64,000 bases of DNA from Sulfidibacter corallicola (lineage in GTDB: Bacteria > Acidobacteriota > Holophagae > Acanthopleuribacterales > Acanthopleuribacteraceae), in assembly GCF_017498545.1 (NCBI RefSeq), contig NZ_CP071793.1:3162001-3226000 (forward strand). Direction: 5' to 3'. A program made the translations under genes and the position numbers. This document shows positions 44,301-51,092 of the stretch, piece by piece; within the stretch, counting starts at the first letter, position 1; each line of letters opens with the position of its first letter. Below the pieces are notes generated by a model. It worked only from the letters and a program-made list of their open reading frames with translations. It searched no databases and was not told where the DNA came from.

Positions 44301-45030
44301 CGGTCGCCGTCGGGCCGACGTTCATGGTACCCGCGAGTAAAATCTGGTTGGCCGTGGCGTCCTGCACCAGGTGATTCTGGGTACCCTCCACCGACCAGGT
44401 CCCGCCGGATTGAATGTCCAACGTGGCGCCGTTCAGGAAATGGACGTCGAAAGTACTCGCCTCCAACAGGGTGATCTGGCGCTGGACGCGCAGTGCGGTG
44501 TTGTTGAGGACCAGGGGCACGGTCGATTGCCAGGAATCGTTGTTGTCCATGGTGAAAATGAATTCACCGGGGCCCACCAGGTCGCCGCCGCGATAGTTGA
44601 AGAAGCCGACGATGTTCAGGGTTCCGGCCTGGACGGTGACCGCGGTCCCGTCAAGGGTTTGGATGAACCCGGTGCCGTCGATGATCCCGCCCTGCTCCAG
44701 GGTGAGCGAGGTACTGGAATTCATGAAAATGGTCTGCTCGGTCGTGCTGCCGGGAGTCCCCAAGGTGAGGCTGCGCACGGTGATGGGGGAATTGATGACG
44801 ATGTTGCCCCCCACCGGAATGGTGATGACGGCATCGTCGCCGGGACCGGGCGCCACACCGCCCATCCAGTTGAAGCCGTCTTCCCAGTTGCCGCCGGGGC
44901 TCGAAATCCAATCGATGGCCAGGGCGGGCACTGCCGCAAGGGACATCCAAATCAATAGGAATACAGCCCGCATTGCGCGACGCTTGTGCCGCTTCGCACG
45001 GGAAGCGGAGGTGGAAGTACGAGCATTCAT
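35320..45030 (-). CDS. Giant secreted/surface protein: beta-helix, beta-propeller, Calx-beta, PKD, PPC and four C-terminal modules
   Basis: 3236 residues from ATG 45030, which has GGAGGAGAATC directly upstream; a longer frame from 45081 lacks this. A basic N-terminus and signal helix (RAVFLLIWMSLAAVPALA) are followed by: about 45-1630, repetitive Gly/Asn/Thr-rich strands of haemagglutinin or autotransporter-passenger type (GDFNWIGGNMAGPGITDVTN and many like it); about 1640-1930, a YVTN-like beta-propeller (RLYVPDGFNNVIHIVDTVTN); about 1945-2285, three Calx-beta domains ending in ITDNDE, ITDNDF and ILNDDTG; an Asp/Gly linker; about 2305-2675, PKD or Ig-like domains (GVYEISCTATDDDGNTDP); about 2680-2800, a PPC-like domain; about 2800-3236, four copies of the module shared with the 34971 and 49190 proteins. 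No TAT, LPXTG or autotransporter barrel was seen, so the export route is unclear. Probable adhesin or surface-layer protein. Confidence 0.9.
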   Translation of the reverse strand: MNARTSTSASRAKRHKRRAMRAVFLLIWMSLAAVPALAIDWISSPGGNWEDGFNWMGGVAPGPGDDAVITIPVGGNIVINSPITVRSLTLGTPGSTTEQTIFMNSSTSLTLEQGGIIDGTGFIQTLDGTAVTVQAGTLNIVGFFNYRGGDLVGPGEFIFTMDNNDSWQSTVPLVLNNTALRVQRQITLLEASTFDVHFLNGATLDIQSGGTWSVEGTQNHLVQDATANQILLAGTMNVGPTATGPTNVLQIDVPINNDGTIVTRNSASLQILGPGNHTGDFSSGGDFEPITLGGGIHTCDNCQVDSGKMIVTNATLDVRTNGLLVSDISTFELETGGLLTATAGPATASFEGDFEWNDGDLGGDLTTDLDATSTMRIKDGPVRAVRDNHQIINGGSVLYFSTGEIQLQDSATVTNNSTWSLEAAGTFRSLSPTAQFNNMGTLSESSDVLAFTLGIVLNHQAGATFTIDGGIFSIEGDTTLDANVTFVNNPTVRLVAGTVNANNMSFTGPGGTLDVDGANLMVAAPGSDIAAGIQFQLLNGEIGGPGTWTVPGDFNWIGGNMAGPGITDVTNGGPLGITSANPKELNAGRILRLSDAAASVESGAPLGVEEGSVIEVPAGQTLTILEGATILADPIRPGGKGRIDNQGTVEVVPGGPRRGGATEIHCGVDNAAPSSFNNSVSDLALFGPGTWQGNFNTNTVNTRLESDTKQLNGATFDGTGSINLVSGQLDLAAGGATVNSGILLDGGVITGSGTMTVSNTGNLGWHSGGFNGTGRLVNNRVGQDLIIGTATGKDLLGGFTLESSGPVAWNDGSINFAGDSVFRILLGAQLNVNGPLATLGSGQVAIDAGANLNVNAAGTAFFDTVFSNLGNANVVTGILSLRGGGSNNGIFDVGSTAELEFQNGNFTHGGNLQGTGTVRVAGTATVTSNGNFSPGGPTFVVGGTLAINGTNAFANLTIDGGDLTGTGAVDVVDLSWNAGNMTGNTTTTVTGTTNISTPNPKALEGGRDLRVANGGSDGQFAINTGSTFEVTAGNTFLLQDGAAINSDGSAGTQFLLNGTLQTGGAGVKIVAADTVHTGTIDPISGPLRFTGSFTQTAGTTNLGTGEIQLGPAPGDGTFDLQGGQLLGPGRVMGDLQNAGNVEPGTGFAVLNVDGNFTQTAAGQSVFQLSEMPIKGKGDTIEFDSIQITGTASFAGDLVVNTQPGLPFQPAQVFPLIQYASQTGTFNFSDIIVDNHRLSLIYQPSVLELKNLGPDNATWTGGGGDNFWNNPANWDVNAVPGPNTNVVIGGTSTLAVQLDSVAYANSVTLGGTSGTQELDLNSLALNLFGSFQIQANGLLRFPGAVADGNMGVAPNRGGPDVLNNGDILVSSGSGLIDVAFTNNNVVLVDANLAAASLGVATGFTNSGDILLTSQSSAQPASLAVVDESIITNQGFIRTTQTPTAAIVGILQNNAGATLDFQTNVVVGPSGGSSASHRGISTISNSGTMVLDGNGQSLFVTQGAVLNGPGALFRAEGTVVIQGTGFSLTNQGTIQILDNDTRLLAINGDFQNVLGAQVDLDLDRNDLPNSSRLSVTGTANLDGTLLIASVNAQNGDLFRVVDYGTRNGTFATIDTSVAPELEFQPDYTTNGLDLSVGTPEIQNPQFFVVSSGANELVAFRASDSTVQSRLPIVGATNQPAANLDGSRLYVPDGFNNVIHIVDTVTNTVVDTITEVFEPVSVFLTPDQRELWVITEPLVGERGLPGLQIVNLGDNSVSTPDFGCGTGPIRVLFDPIEAKAYVVDQSATVCVVDAFTKTLIDSASFDTAVAEAAIGPAGNLFLAVSGNQILKIDTEALTAESLPTNGVPSGLDVFDGNLYVAQNTDDILVMRIVDSSTSTISLGAGANATDLVIVPSEGIGYAIDFGTGLVHPFDPTGEATFETAFRLGDQPTQSPTEIITNDARTLGAALVRLDNAAQTVGEGDGLLQVPVNRTGVEWGIVTVDFDTTNNSATGGLDFDAVSETLIFDSGDETQNVPIAIIDDILVEGPETFNVELSNITGNGLLGLSDGIVAITDNDEDVAEPGVITLDAATYRLSEGDGQLVVNVLRGDDSETTASVRIRTVGASATAGADFQPLDMVLQFEPGQTGAVPIAIDIIDDGVDELTEGFDIVLSDPVGAVLGDFPSATVGITDNDFSTVSWTTAAQQVEEGSGGAVTRVTLQAALGAGAERVLRASYSVGGSATVGTDHNLESGSLIFPAGVRVAEVTVNIAADRIEEPDETIVATLLSGLVELGPIPTHTITILNDDTGDDGDDGGDGGDGTAPETVITSPESGIVVALGSTLSLQASATDPQGDPVTFRWEVCRSSGGCVNLSGPTIQAQFPSAGVYEISCTATDDDGNTDPTPARIRVIVRQAIPPEVEIVAPTEELVDIGVGDTVSFQARIESETPVTSTWFLISNPELGLGDGESFSYTFDEVGLFTVAVTATNDAGARASDFVNVRVSEPGLTPIGVVITEPDSGIRVTAGEAVQFAAEVINPDKRKKDLRFFWRFGNGGTAEGQTASAVFTEPGRYQVVFAARDVEEDILLQDSVVVYVVSNEPPVVDFNFPTDLQIEPFGSAKRASQAGVVFFQSKVVKSNGWRPEELNFFWDFGDGRTSLQDTPGQVIYREEGVFTATLYATTPNGLTSEMATRTITVRQVSDEMFEPNETFGQAPSIGAGNFDDMSLDDESSTDVFKITIDQDGQRLDIKLDMDGRALVQLFDASQNLLRQREIELSGNLQLVGLRAGDYFLCITAIEDEEEAKDGSSKAGLGYGFSVAVLSPGLYFADVRESESFTTELGIVNTTGSSQSLEATGYDAGGNIVKRVAFELEGNGRTHQTVAQMFEDESGEIAWVQVDATGDVVGYTRTDSRDEKESYLITGGTKLSSELFIPHIAERVDQWFTRAAVVNATDSNSSAEVRTASEAAQTVVELNVNQPFGKDAFDFLDRFGGDLPAGKIWAQLNENSASNFLTGSEVFGTIDGSRISAGLELVDTGGSNPNFTFVPNTLYFTHIASDVQQFWTGLALVNVGTTQQGVIITGYGEQGNLVGEFSLTLAPGEKIVDLAENMLAEIGSPANIGWLKVVADSDIVGFELFGTHNQKQLAGLEATTDLRDQICFPYYDASNTSFQGISVVNVNNTAVTLAFTLYNDLGEAIQTAQRTLNANQKTVELFSDLLPASGRDETQLPGWVECRSDLPLAGFQLIIGKNGEQMSALKAQ

Positions 45031-45691
45031 GATTCTCCTCCATAAACGACTACCAAAGAACACAGGGTGTTCGAAAAGCACCGGTTACTCGGCATGCCCA
45101 TGGGTTACCGTCCTTGAAACATAAAAAGATAAGGGTGGAAGACCTCGTGACGGATGATTCCGCCTGGGGTGAAAAGCGAGGTGGTTCCGATCGCGGTTGC
45201 TGACGCAGGAGACGTAACCCGCTGATCGGGTCAATCGCCAAACGTCTTGATAAAAGGATGTTGAGAATTTACCTCGTAGGGTTCTGTAAAAATTGTCGGC
45301 ATCTGTCCAAATTGTGTGCAATGTGTGCGCCGTTCCACGGATTTCCAAACCCGTCCGCATCGACACCTTCGCAACAGGTGTCGAAACCCATGCACGACAA
45401 AACATATGATTCTTTCCAGGGGGAAACACAATGCCTCCGGGATTCGGCCGATTTCCCGGTCGCTAATCGTTATCAATCAGGTTTGGCACACACTGAATGC
45501 CCTCATCATAACAGCGAATGGCCCGGAAAAGTCAAGAGGAGGCTAAAAGCGTCTCACCCCGGAAAATATTTGCTTTTTTCAAGTTATTACGAATTATCGC
45601 ACCTCGTTTTCACTTGCGAGGGCGCATGGTTTTTTCCGCCAAGCGAAGGCCCACTCGCCCATCCCCTAACGAACCGCGAAGCGCGATCCTC
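45031..45691. other. Intergenic region, nothing recognised
   Basis: About 660 bases between the end of lapB and the start of the giant gene, both transcribed left. The AT-rich stretch 45240-45420 probably contains the giant gene's promoter. No hairpin, riboswitch or repeat could be identified. Confidence 0.4.
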
Positions 45692-46837
45692 TCAGATTTT
45701 GCGTTCGACGAACCCGCCGTCTTGAAAACAACTGGGACACTGCCACAGCAGCTTGGCGGAATGAAAGCCACAGGCACGACATTCGTAGGGGTCGGAAAAA
45801 CGCACGGAGTGGCGCACGAACTCGCGATAGACGCGGAAGCGATCGAGGTCGTCGACGCGCAGGATGAGGTCCCACATCTTTTGGTGGAGCAGCAGGGTCT
45901 GGGGCGAGATCTCCAGGGCTTCGCGCAAATAGTTGCCGGCCTCTTCGAAGGCGCCGGTCTCCAACAGGAAACTGCCCAACACCGCGCGGGTACGCCAATC
46001 GTCGGGGTCTTCCTGGAGCCGGGTCTTGGCGGGCTCCACGAAAACCTGGTGATCTTCCAGGGCCATGGCGATCTTCATCGCCTCCTTGTGGTACAGCCAC
46101 TCGTGGCCCTCGAAATGTTTGCGCTGCTTGTTGAGAAAGGTCAGGGCCTTGGCCGCCTTCTCGACGTGGCGCAGGTAGCGGCAATGGTTGAGGATCGCGG
46201 GCAGGCAACCGGACCACAGGGAAAGCGCCTTCCTGAAGGCGGTATCGGCCTCATCGAGGCGTTGCTCGCGCCACTCGGATTCGCCCTGTTCGTTGCGCAA
46301 CATGGCCATTCGCTGTTTGACATCCACCCCGGCCCGCTTGCCGTAGGCGGCCACGAGCTTTTGGGCCTGATCCCATTCGCCCAGGCGGGCATAGGTTCGT
46401 TGGCCGTAACGGGCCAGGTGTTCCGTAGGCCCCGCCAACGCCTGGGCCTCTTCCAGGGATTGACGGGCCCGTTCCAAAAGGCCGCTTTCCAGATAATCGG
46501 CGCCCAACTCGGTGAGAATCAGGGCCCGCATCGGGTCGTCCAGGTTCGGTCGCGTATTCAGTCCCAAATGGGTGCGCAGAGCCATACGGATTTTTCCGGA
46601 ACGGCGGAAGAGCACCCCCAGGGCCAAGCCGATTCCGGCGTCCTGGCCGCTGCGCCGGTAGAGTGCACGAAGGTCCTCCAGGGCCTGCTCGGTGTCACCC
46701 TCGAACAGCCGCCCCATGGTTCTGGCCAAAAGCAATTCGCGCGATTCCTGCTCCGTGCCGCGGCCCAACCAGGCCAACAGCGCGATGACACCCAGGGTCA
46801 GCAGAATCGCCGCTAGGATCACCCAAACCGTCGTCAT
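45692..46837 (-). CDS. lapB: LapB (YciM) lipopolysaccharide assembly/regulatory TPR protein
   Basis: 381 residues, close to E. coli LapB (389). One N-terminal TM helix (VWVILAAILLTLGVIALLAW) anchors it to the inner membrane facing the cytoplasm. About nine TPR repeats follow (for example DPMRALILTELGADYLESGL). The C-terminus is the diagnostic rubredoxin-like ribbon YECRACGFHSAKLLWQCPSC. In enterobacteria LapB tunes LPS synthesis by presenting LpxC to FtsH. It overlaps lapA by 4 bases, the standard lapA-lapB arrangement. Confidence 0.95.
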   Translation of the reverse strand: MTTVWVILAAILLTLGVIALLAWLGRGTEQESRELLLARTMGRLFEGDTEQALEDLRALYRRSGQDAGIGLALGVLFRRSGKIRMALRTHLGLNTRPNLDDPMRALILTELGADYLESGLLERARQSLEEAQALAGPTEHLARYGQRTYARLGEWDQAQKLVAAYGKRAGVDVKQRMAMLRNEQGESEWREQRLDEADTAFRKALSLWSGCLPAILNHCRYLRHVEKAAKALTFLNKQRKHFEGHEWLYHKEAMKIAMALEDHQVFVEPAKTRLQEDPDDWRTRAVLGSFLLETGAFEEAGNYLREALEISPQTLLLHQKMWDLILRVDDLDRFRVYREFVRHSVRFSDPYECRACGFHSAKLLWQCPSCFQDGGFVERKI

Positions 46838-47130
46838 TCTTCGCGGTCCATCACCATCAAATCACGCAGGGAAGACACCTCGTTCTCGAGGACCGACTTC
46901 TCTTTCTCGAGTTGTTTGTTGGATCGCCTGAGTCGGTGAAGATCGACCCAGGAAAGCAGTACGGTGACGCCTGCACCGTAACAAAAGAACACCAGAATCG
47001 CCATCCACAGGGACATGACGCGAGGTTCGGTGAAGGGAAAGAGCGAAACCGTGATCACCTGACCGCTGTTGTACCAACTGAGGGCGAACACAACCAACAG
47101 GACGGCGGCCATGAACAGCACCTTGACCAT
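46834..47130 (-). CDS. lapA: LapA (DUF1049) inner-membrane protein
   Basis: 98 residues, typical for LapA/YciS. Two TM helices (VLFMAAVLLVVFALSWY and LWMAILVFFCYGAGVTVLLSW) are separated by the family-characteristic NSGQVITVSLFPF segment, then a C-terminal coiled coil (RRSNKQLEKEKSVLENEVSS). GGGGGAG precedes the ATG. It lies between kdsC (9-base gap) and lapB (4-base overlap). It probably acts with LapB in LPS homeostasis. Confidence 0.93.
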   Translation of the reverse strand: MVKVLFMAAVLLVVFALSWYNSGQVITVSLFPFTEPRVMSLWMAILVFFCYGAGVTVLLSWVDLHRLRRSNKQLEKEKSVLENEVSSLRDLMVMDREE

Positions 47131-47139
47131 GGGCTCCCC

Positions 47140-47679
47140 CTAGGATTCGGCGGAAACGGTGCCTCGAGGTTCGAAGGCCGCGACACAACGTTCCCACAGG
47201 TTCTGGCTTTTGAGAATCATTTCCACGACGTGGCGAACGACGCCGCGGCCACCTTCGACCGGAATCACGTAATCGGCGGCAGCACGCACCTCGTCGACGG
47301 CGTTGGCCGGACAAAACCCGATACCGGCGAGGCGAATCGGCGCCAAATCCGGCAGGTCGTCTCCGATATAGGCCACCTGGTCGGCTTCCAGATTCAACTC
47401 GGAGAGAATTTCGGCAAACGCGGTTTCCTTGTCCAAGCGGCCGACCTTCACCGCGCCCAATCCGAGCTCTCTGGCCCGAAGCCGGACCGCCTTCGACTCG
47501 CGCCCCGACAACAGGGCGAACTGGAACCCCGCCTTGAGGAACAGGCTCATCCCCAGGCCATCGCGAACGTTGAATGTTTTGTTCTCGCCCGATTCGGTGA
47601 CGACGATCTCGCCTCCGGTCAGCACACCGTCGACATCGGAGACAATGGCGCGAATGCGCGCCAGGTTTTCAAGACCCAT
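47140..47679 (-). CDS. kdsC: 3-deoxy-D-manno-octulosonate 8-phosphate phosphatase (KdsC)
   Basis: 180-codon gene; the preferred start is ATG 47679 with GGGGAG 8 bases upstream rather than a start 45 bases earlier. A HAD phosphatase of the capless C0 type: nucleophile motif SDVDGVLTGG, motif II LLSGRESKAV, motif III lysine in VGRLDKETAF, motif IV YIGDDLPDLAPI, plus the KdsC-typical FNVRDGLGMSLF and GRGVVRHVVEMIL tail. It hydrolyses KDO-8-phosphate to KDO and phosphate in the cytoplasm for LPS inner-core synthesis. It sits upstream of lapA-lapB, fitting an LPS operon. Confidence 0.93.
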   Translation of the reverse strand: MGLENLARIRAIVSDVDGVLTGGEIVVTESGENKTFNVRDGLGMSLFLKAGFQFALLSGRESKAVRLRARELGLGAVKVGRLDKETAFAEILSELNLEADQVAYIGDDLPDLAPIRLAGIGFCPANAVDEVRAAADYVIPVEGGRGVVRHVVEMILKSQNLWERCVAAFEPRGTVSAES

Positions 47680-47793
47680 GTTCGAGCTCCCCGTTGAATT
47701 CGGTCCCAGTATAGACGAACCCATAACAGGGTCAAAGGGGAATGACTTGGGGTTCGCGGGGCACGCGTCATCTCCGGGACGGGTCCCACCCTG

Positions 47794-48738
47794 TCACGCC
47801 CGAGGATGACAGTTGTCGTAGATCTTCATCAGGTAGTCGGCGTTGAGATGGGTGTATTTCTGGGTCGTGGACAGCGAAGCGTGTCCCAACAGCTCCTGGA
47901 TGGCGCGAATGTCCGCGCCCGCCTCGAGCAAATGGGTGGCGAAGGTATGCCGCAGGGTGTGCGGGCTGACGTGGTAGGAGATCCCCAGGGCCTCGACCGC
48001 CTGTTGGACGACGGTCCGGATACTGCGCACACCAAGGCGATCGGCCCTGGTATTGAGCAACAGCGCGGCCGAAACGCGGTCCTTCTCGTCGAGATACCGC
48101 CGACGCACCCCCAGGTAGTGGCGCAGGCCGTCCAGCGAACTTCGCCCCACCGGAACGACTCGTTCCTTGCGCCCCTTGCCCTTGACGACGACGGTCCCGG
48201 CTTCCAAATCGAAATCCTCGACGTTCAGGGCAGAGCACTCGGAGATGCGCATTCCGGTGGCGTAGAACAGGCGCAACAGGACCCAATTGCGGCATTCGAA
48301 ATAATCTTGCGATTTGGTGATCGGGTTCACCAATCGCAACACGTCGTCCACGGTCATAAAACTGGGCAATCTCTTTTCCAACCTAGGTGCTTCCAAGGCT
48401 GCCGCGGGGTTGTTCTCCAAACCGCGACGCCGTTGAAGAAAACGAAAAAACCGCCGAATGGTCGCAATCTTGCGTGTAATGGAGGAAGCCTTCAATGCAC
48501 GAAGACTTTGGACGAATTTCGACAGATCGAGTGTTTTCACTTCTTGCCAAGCTCTATCTGCCAACCGGATCGCGACAAATTCCGCCAACGACTCCAAGTC
48601 GTTGCGGTAGGCCTTCACCGTGTGGGGCGAGGCGTCGAGTTCGTGTTCCAGGTATCCCAGAAAGGCATCGATCTGTTCGCGATTCGCGCGCTCCGTCGCC
48701 GAAGGCCGCTTGGTTTCATGTCGTGTCATGCACTTCAT
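47794..48738 (-). CDS. Tyrosine recombinase of XerC/XerD type
   Basis: 314 residues, the size of XerC/XerD. The N-terminal SAM-like core-binding domain (FLGYLEHELDASPHTVKAYR) is followed by the catalytic domain with the R-K-H-R-H-Y set: Arg in YATGMRISECSALN, Lys in VKGKGRKERVVP, HTLRHTFATHLLEAGAD (His and Arg), LLGHASLSTTQKYTH (His and the nucleophile Tyr). It resolves chromosome dimers at dif in the family; XerC and XerD cannot be told apart by eye. The start could be the ATG at 48729. It lies 114 bases upstream of kdsC in the same direction. No phage genes are nearby, so a housekeeping role is more likely than an integrase. Confidence 0.92.
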   Translation of the reverse strand: MKCMTRHETKRPSATERANREQIDAFLGYLEHELDASPHTVKAYRNDLESLAEFVAIRLADRAWQEVKTLDLSKFVQSLRALKASSITRKIATIRRFFRFLQRRRGLENNPAAALEAPRLEKRLPSFMTVDDVLRLVNPITKSQDYFECRNWVLLRLFYATGMRISECSALNVEDFDLEAGTVVVKGKGRKERVVPVGRSSLDGLRHYLGVRRRYLDEKDRVSAALLLNTRADRLGVRSIRTVVQQAVEALGISYHVSPHTLRHTFATHLLEAGADIRAIQELLGHASLSTTQKYTHLNADYLMKIYDNCHPRA

Positions 48739-49189
48739 CTCGTCGCAGGAGAGTGGGTCTACCCGTGATCAACATTCCCGAACCAACCCTATCGATCACC
48801 GATCGACCGGATCGAGCCATCGCGCTTTGGGAAACCCGATGTGGGGAAAGACACCCTCATTCTATCAGGGAAACCGGCGGCGGAGACGGCCGCGCCGAAC
48901 GACCATCTCATCCCGGGCGCGCGGGGAACCTCCTCGACGCTCGAAAACAAAAAACACTTCGCATGTCGATTTCCATGTCGTCGACATCACGAACATCAAC
49001 ATTTTCCACGTGGGATATCACTAATTTTTTCTTTTGCCATTATGATAGGTGCTATCTACACCTCTCACATCAACACGCAATTTCGGGACGGTTCATTTTT
49101 CCGCCACCCCACAGATCACTCTTCGGCGGGAACCGGCCTACGACGAATCTATCTCTGGCCTGTGGCCACATGATAAGGGAGACATAGTT
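48739..49189. other. Divergent intergenic region, nothing recognised
   Basis: About 450 bases between the leftward recombinase gene and the rightward module/cytochrome gene. The AT-rich segment 49000-49060 may hold a promoter. No repeats or riboswitch were found. Confidence 0.4.
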
Positions 49190-50371
49190 TTGAAACGTAC
49201 GTTACATTCAGCCAGGAAGGATAAGCGCCTCGCATCATGGGCGATGATGCTCGGTCTCTTATGGGTGACCCCCAATCTCTTCGCTCAATCCGACATGGTG
49301 TTTCCTTGGGTGAGCAACACCGACCAGTTTGGCTCGACCTTGGTCGTCAACAACCTGAACGACGAAGTCGTCACGATTCAGTTGAACGCCACGCGCACCA
49401 CCGGCGAGACGGCCCAGACCACCCGTGACATCCAGCCCTTTTCTCAGTTGGTGGAAGGCGCAGACAGTCTCTTTCCCACGCTCAGCGGACCTCCGGGTTA
49501 TACGGTTCGCATGACCAGCACCGCCGGCAACCTCACCGGTGCGATCGTGGTGACCGGGTTCGAAAGTCCCTCTCAGAGCTCGCCTTCCCAGGCGAACGTG
49601 GTGCCGGTCTCCGACGCCGCCCAAATCTTGATGTTCAGTTACCTGTTCAACACCCCGACTCCTGGCTTCGCCGCTCCGGTCATCATCAACATGGGAACCA
49701 CGGAAGCGGTCGTCACGCTGCACGCCTACAAGGACGGCCAGCGTGTCGCCAGCGTCCAGCAGACGGTGCCCGCCGGCACGCCTTTCACGAACATCGCCTC
49801 CGGTATCTTCGGAGATCAGGTCGAAGGTGATTTCTACATGGTCGCCGAAAGCGACCAGCCTCTCTTGGGCGTGGTCTTCATCTTCAACGCCGATCGCGAG
49901 CCCTCGATGTCCAACGCGGTGGCCCTGAGCGCGGTTCCGGAGCCCGGAAACGGTGATGGCAGCGACGGTGGTGACGGCGGCGACGGCGGTGACGGTGGCG
50001 ATGGGAGTGACGGCGGCGATGGCGGCGATGGGAGTGACGGCGGCGACGGCGGCCCCACGATCAGTTTCGCCAACGACGTGCAGCCGATCTTTTCGGGACG
50101 CTGCAGCTCCTGCCACACGCTCAGCCCCTTCAGCGCCGGCTTGAACCTTTCCGCCGGTAACGCCTACCGCAACATCGTCAATGTCCGGTCTTCACAGGCT
50201 ACCAACTACATCACGCCCAACGATCCGGACGCCAGCTACCTCTACCTGAAACTTCAGTCCGACTCCAGCCGCTACGTCGGCTCGCGCATGCCGCAGGGTC
50301 GCCCGGCCCTGGGTGACGCCGACATGCAGACCATCCTCACCTGGATCAACGAAGGGGCCTTGGACAACTGA
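49190..50371 (+). CDS. Secreted module protein with Gly/Asp linker and C-terminal cytochrome c-like domain
   Basis: 393 residues. The start is probably TTG 49190, with AAGGGAG 8 bases upstream and a signal peptide right after it (WAMMLGLLWVTPNLFA); no ATG fits as well. Two copies of the beta module shared with the 34971 and 45030 proteins are visible (about 40-140 with STLVVNNLNDEVVTIQLNAT; about 155-250 with VIINMGTTEAVVTLHAYKDG). A linker of about 35 residues made almost only of Gly, Asp and Ser follows, encoded by imperfect GGTGACGGC-type repeats. The C-terminal 100 residues resemble the haem-binding domain of planctomycete-type cytochromes: FANDVQPIFSGRCSSCHT (single CxxCH), SYLYLKLQSD, GSRMPQGRPALGDADMQTIL with the axial-ligand-like Met, and TWINEGALDN. 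Probably a periplasmic or surface electron-transfer protein. Confidence 0.85.
   Translation: MKRTLHSARKDKRLASWAMMLGLLWVTPNLFAQSDMVFPWVSNTDQFGSTLVVNNLNDEVVTIQLNATRTTGETAQTTRDIQPFSQLVEGADSLFPTLSGPPGYTVRMTSTAGNLTGAIVVTGFESPSQSSPSQANVVPVSDAAQILMFSYLFNTPTPGFAAPVIINMGTTEAVVTLHAYKDGQRVASVQQTVPAGTPFTNIASGIFGDQVEGDFYMVAESDQPLLGVVFIFNADREPSMSNAVALSAVPEPGNGDGSDGGDGGDGGDGGDGSDGGDGGDGSDGGDGGPTISFANDVQPIFSGRCSSCHTLSPFSAGLNLSAGNAYRNIVNVRSSQATNYITPNDPDASYLYLKLQSDSSRYVGSRMPQGRPALGDADMQTILTWINEGALDN
49953..50056 (+). repeat. Imperfect GGNGA(C/T)GGC repeat encoding a Gly/Asp linker
   Basis: About 100 bases of tandem 9-base-like units (GATGGCAGCGACGGTGGTGA and similar; GATGGGAGTGACGGCGGC occurs twice). Such runs expand and contract easily. 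A shorter GDDGDDGGDGGDG linker of the same type lies in the giant protein between its Calx-beta and PKD regions. Confidence 0.8.
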
Positions 50372-50525
50372 GGCACCTACCGACCGGGATGGGTGGCGAT
50401 TGCCGCACACCCATCTCGATCCATCGCGGCATGTCCGGCCTTCGGAGCGAGACATGCCGCGTATTTCGAGCGAGTTGCGAAGTACAAACCGCATTCCCGC
50501 AACCGGGGAACCCGCTGGGGTTCCC

Positions 50526-50564
50526 ACATTTTTGTAGGGGTTGGTAGGGCTCCTACAAAAATGT
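50526..50564. terminator. Perfect 13-bp inverted repeat, possible bidirectional terminator or REP-like element
   Basis: ACATTTTTGTAGG and CCTACAAAAATGT flank a 13-base loop (GGTTGGTAGGGCT). It sits about 155 bases past the stop of the cytochrome-module gene. The stem is AT-rich and the GTAGG at its inner end recalls the REP head, so it may be either a terminator or another palindromic repeat. Confidence 0.5.
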
Positions 50565-50773
50565 CATTTTCGATCGGTCCCTACCCGACCCAATCGCGGC
50601 CACATCGCGGCGATCCCAACAACCGCGCAGGGTTCGGCATCGTCGCGCGGTATGTCGCCCTGCGACGAGGCCTTGCCGCATGACGTCCAAATCACGATTG
50701 TTCGCCGGCAAAACGCCTCGATTCCCGTGCGCAACCTACAAAAACGTAGGAAAGGATGCACATTCGTTCGGCG

Positions 50774-50790
50774 AATATTCGCGGAATATT
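50774..50790. promoter_or_regulatory. Palindrome AATATTC-GCG-GAATATT upstream of glnII
   Basis: A perfect 7-bp inverted repeat with a 3-base spacer, about 300 bases upstream of the glutamine synthetase start codon. It could be an operator; nothing links it to a known regulator. Confidence 0.4.
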
Positions 50791-51092
50791 AAAGTCCCAA
50801 CAAACAGCCTCATTAAAACCAGCGGGTTATTAAAAGGTATCACACTTTCGGAACAATGCGGCACAGGAACTGCTCTTCGGGGACCACATCCGAAACGACG
50901 TCAAGTCGACCAGGTCCTTGCGTTGAGGTTTTCGATGAACGGTGATGTTCCCCCACAGCCAGCCTCCCATTCGACAATCCCCGGGTTGGCGGAATCATCG
51001 CGATATCTACGGCGTGCAAACCGGCCACGCCACGCAAGTGATCATGGGGTCAATCGGCACAACCTTTACACCTGCTATTGAGGAGTTGATTC

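Larger units (their letters stand above)
50372..51092. other. Intergenic region upstream of glutamine synthetase II
   Basis: About 720 bases with no credible gene. It holds a 13-bp inverted repeat (50526), a small hairpin CCTAC-AAAAAC-GTAGG (50738-50753), a palindrome at 50774 and the glnII leader, which ends in TTGAGGAGTTGATTC before the ATG. No sigma-54 -24/-12 promoter was recognised. Confidence 0.5.

Noticed and set aside
47794..48738. Phage or integrative-element integrase
   Set aside because: Size and motifs fit XerC/XerD, with housekeeping LPS genes alongside and no att sites or phage genes.
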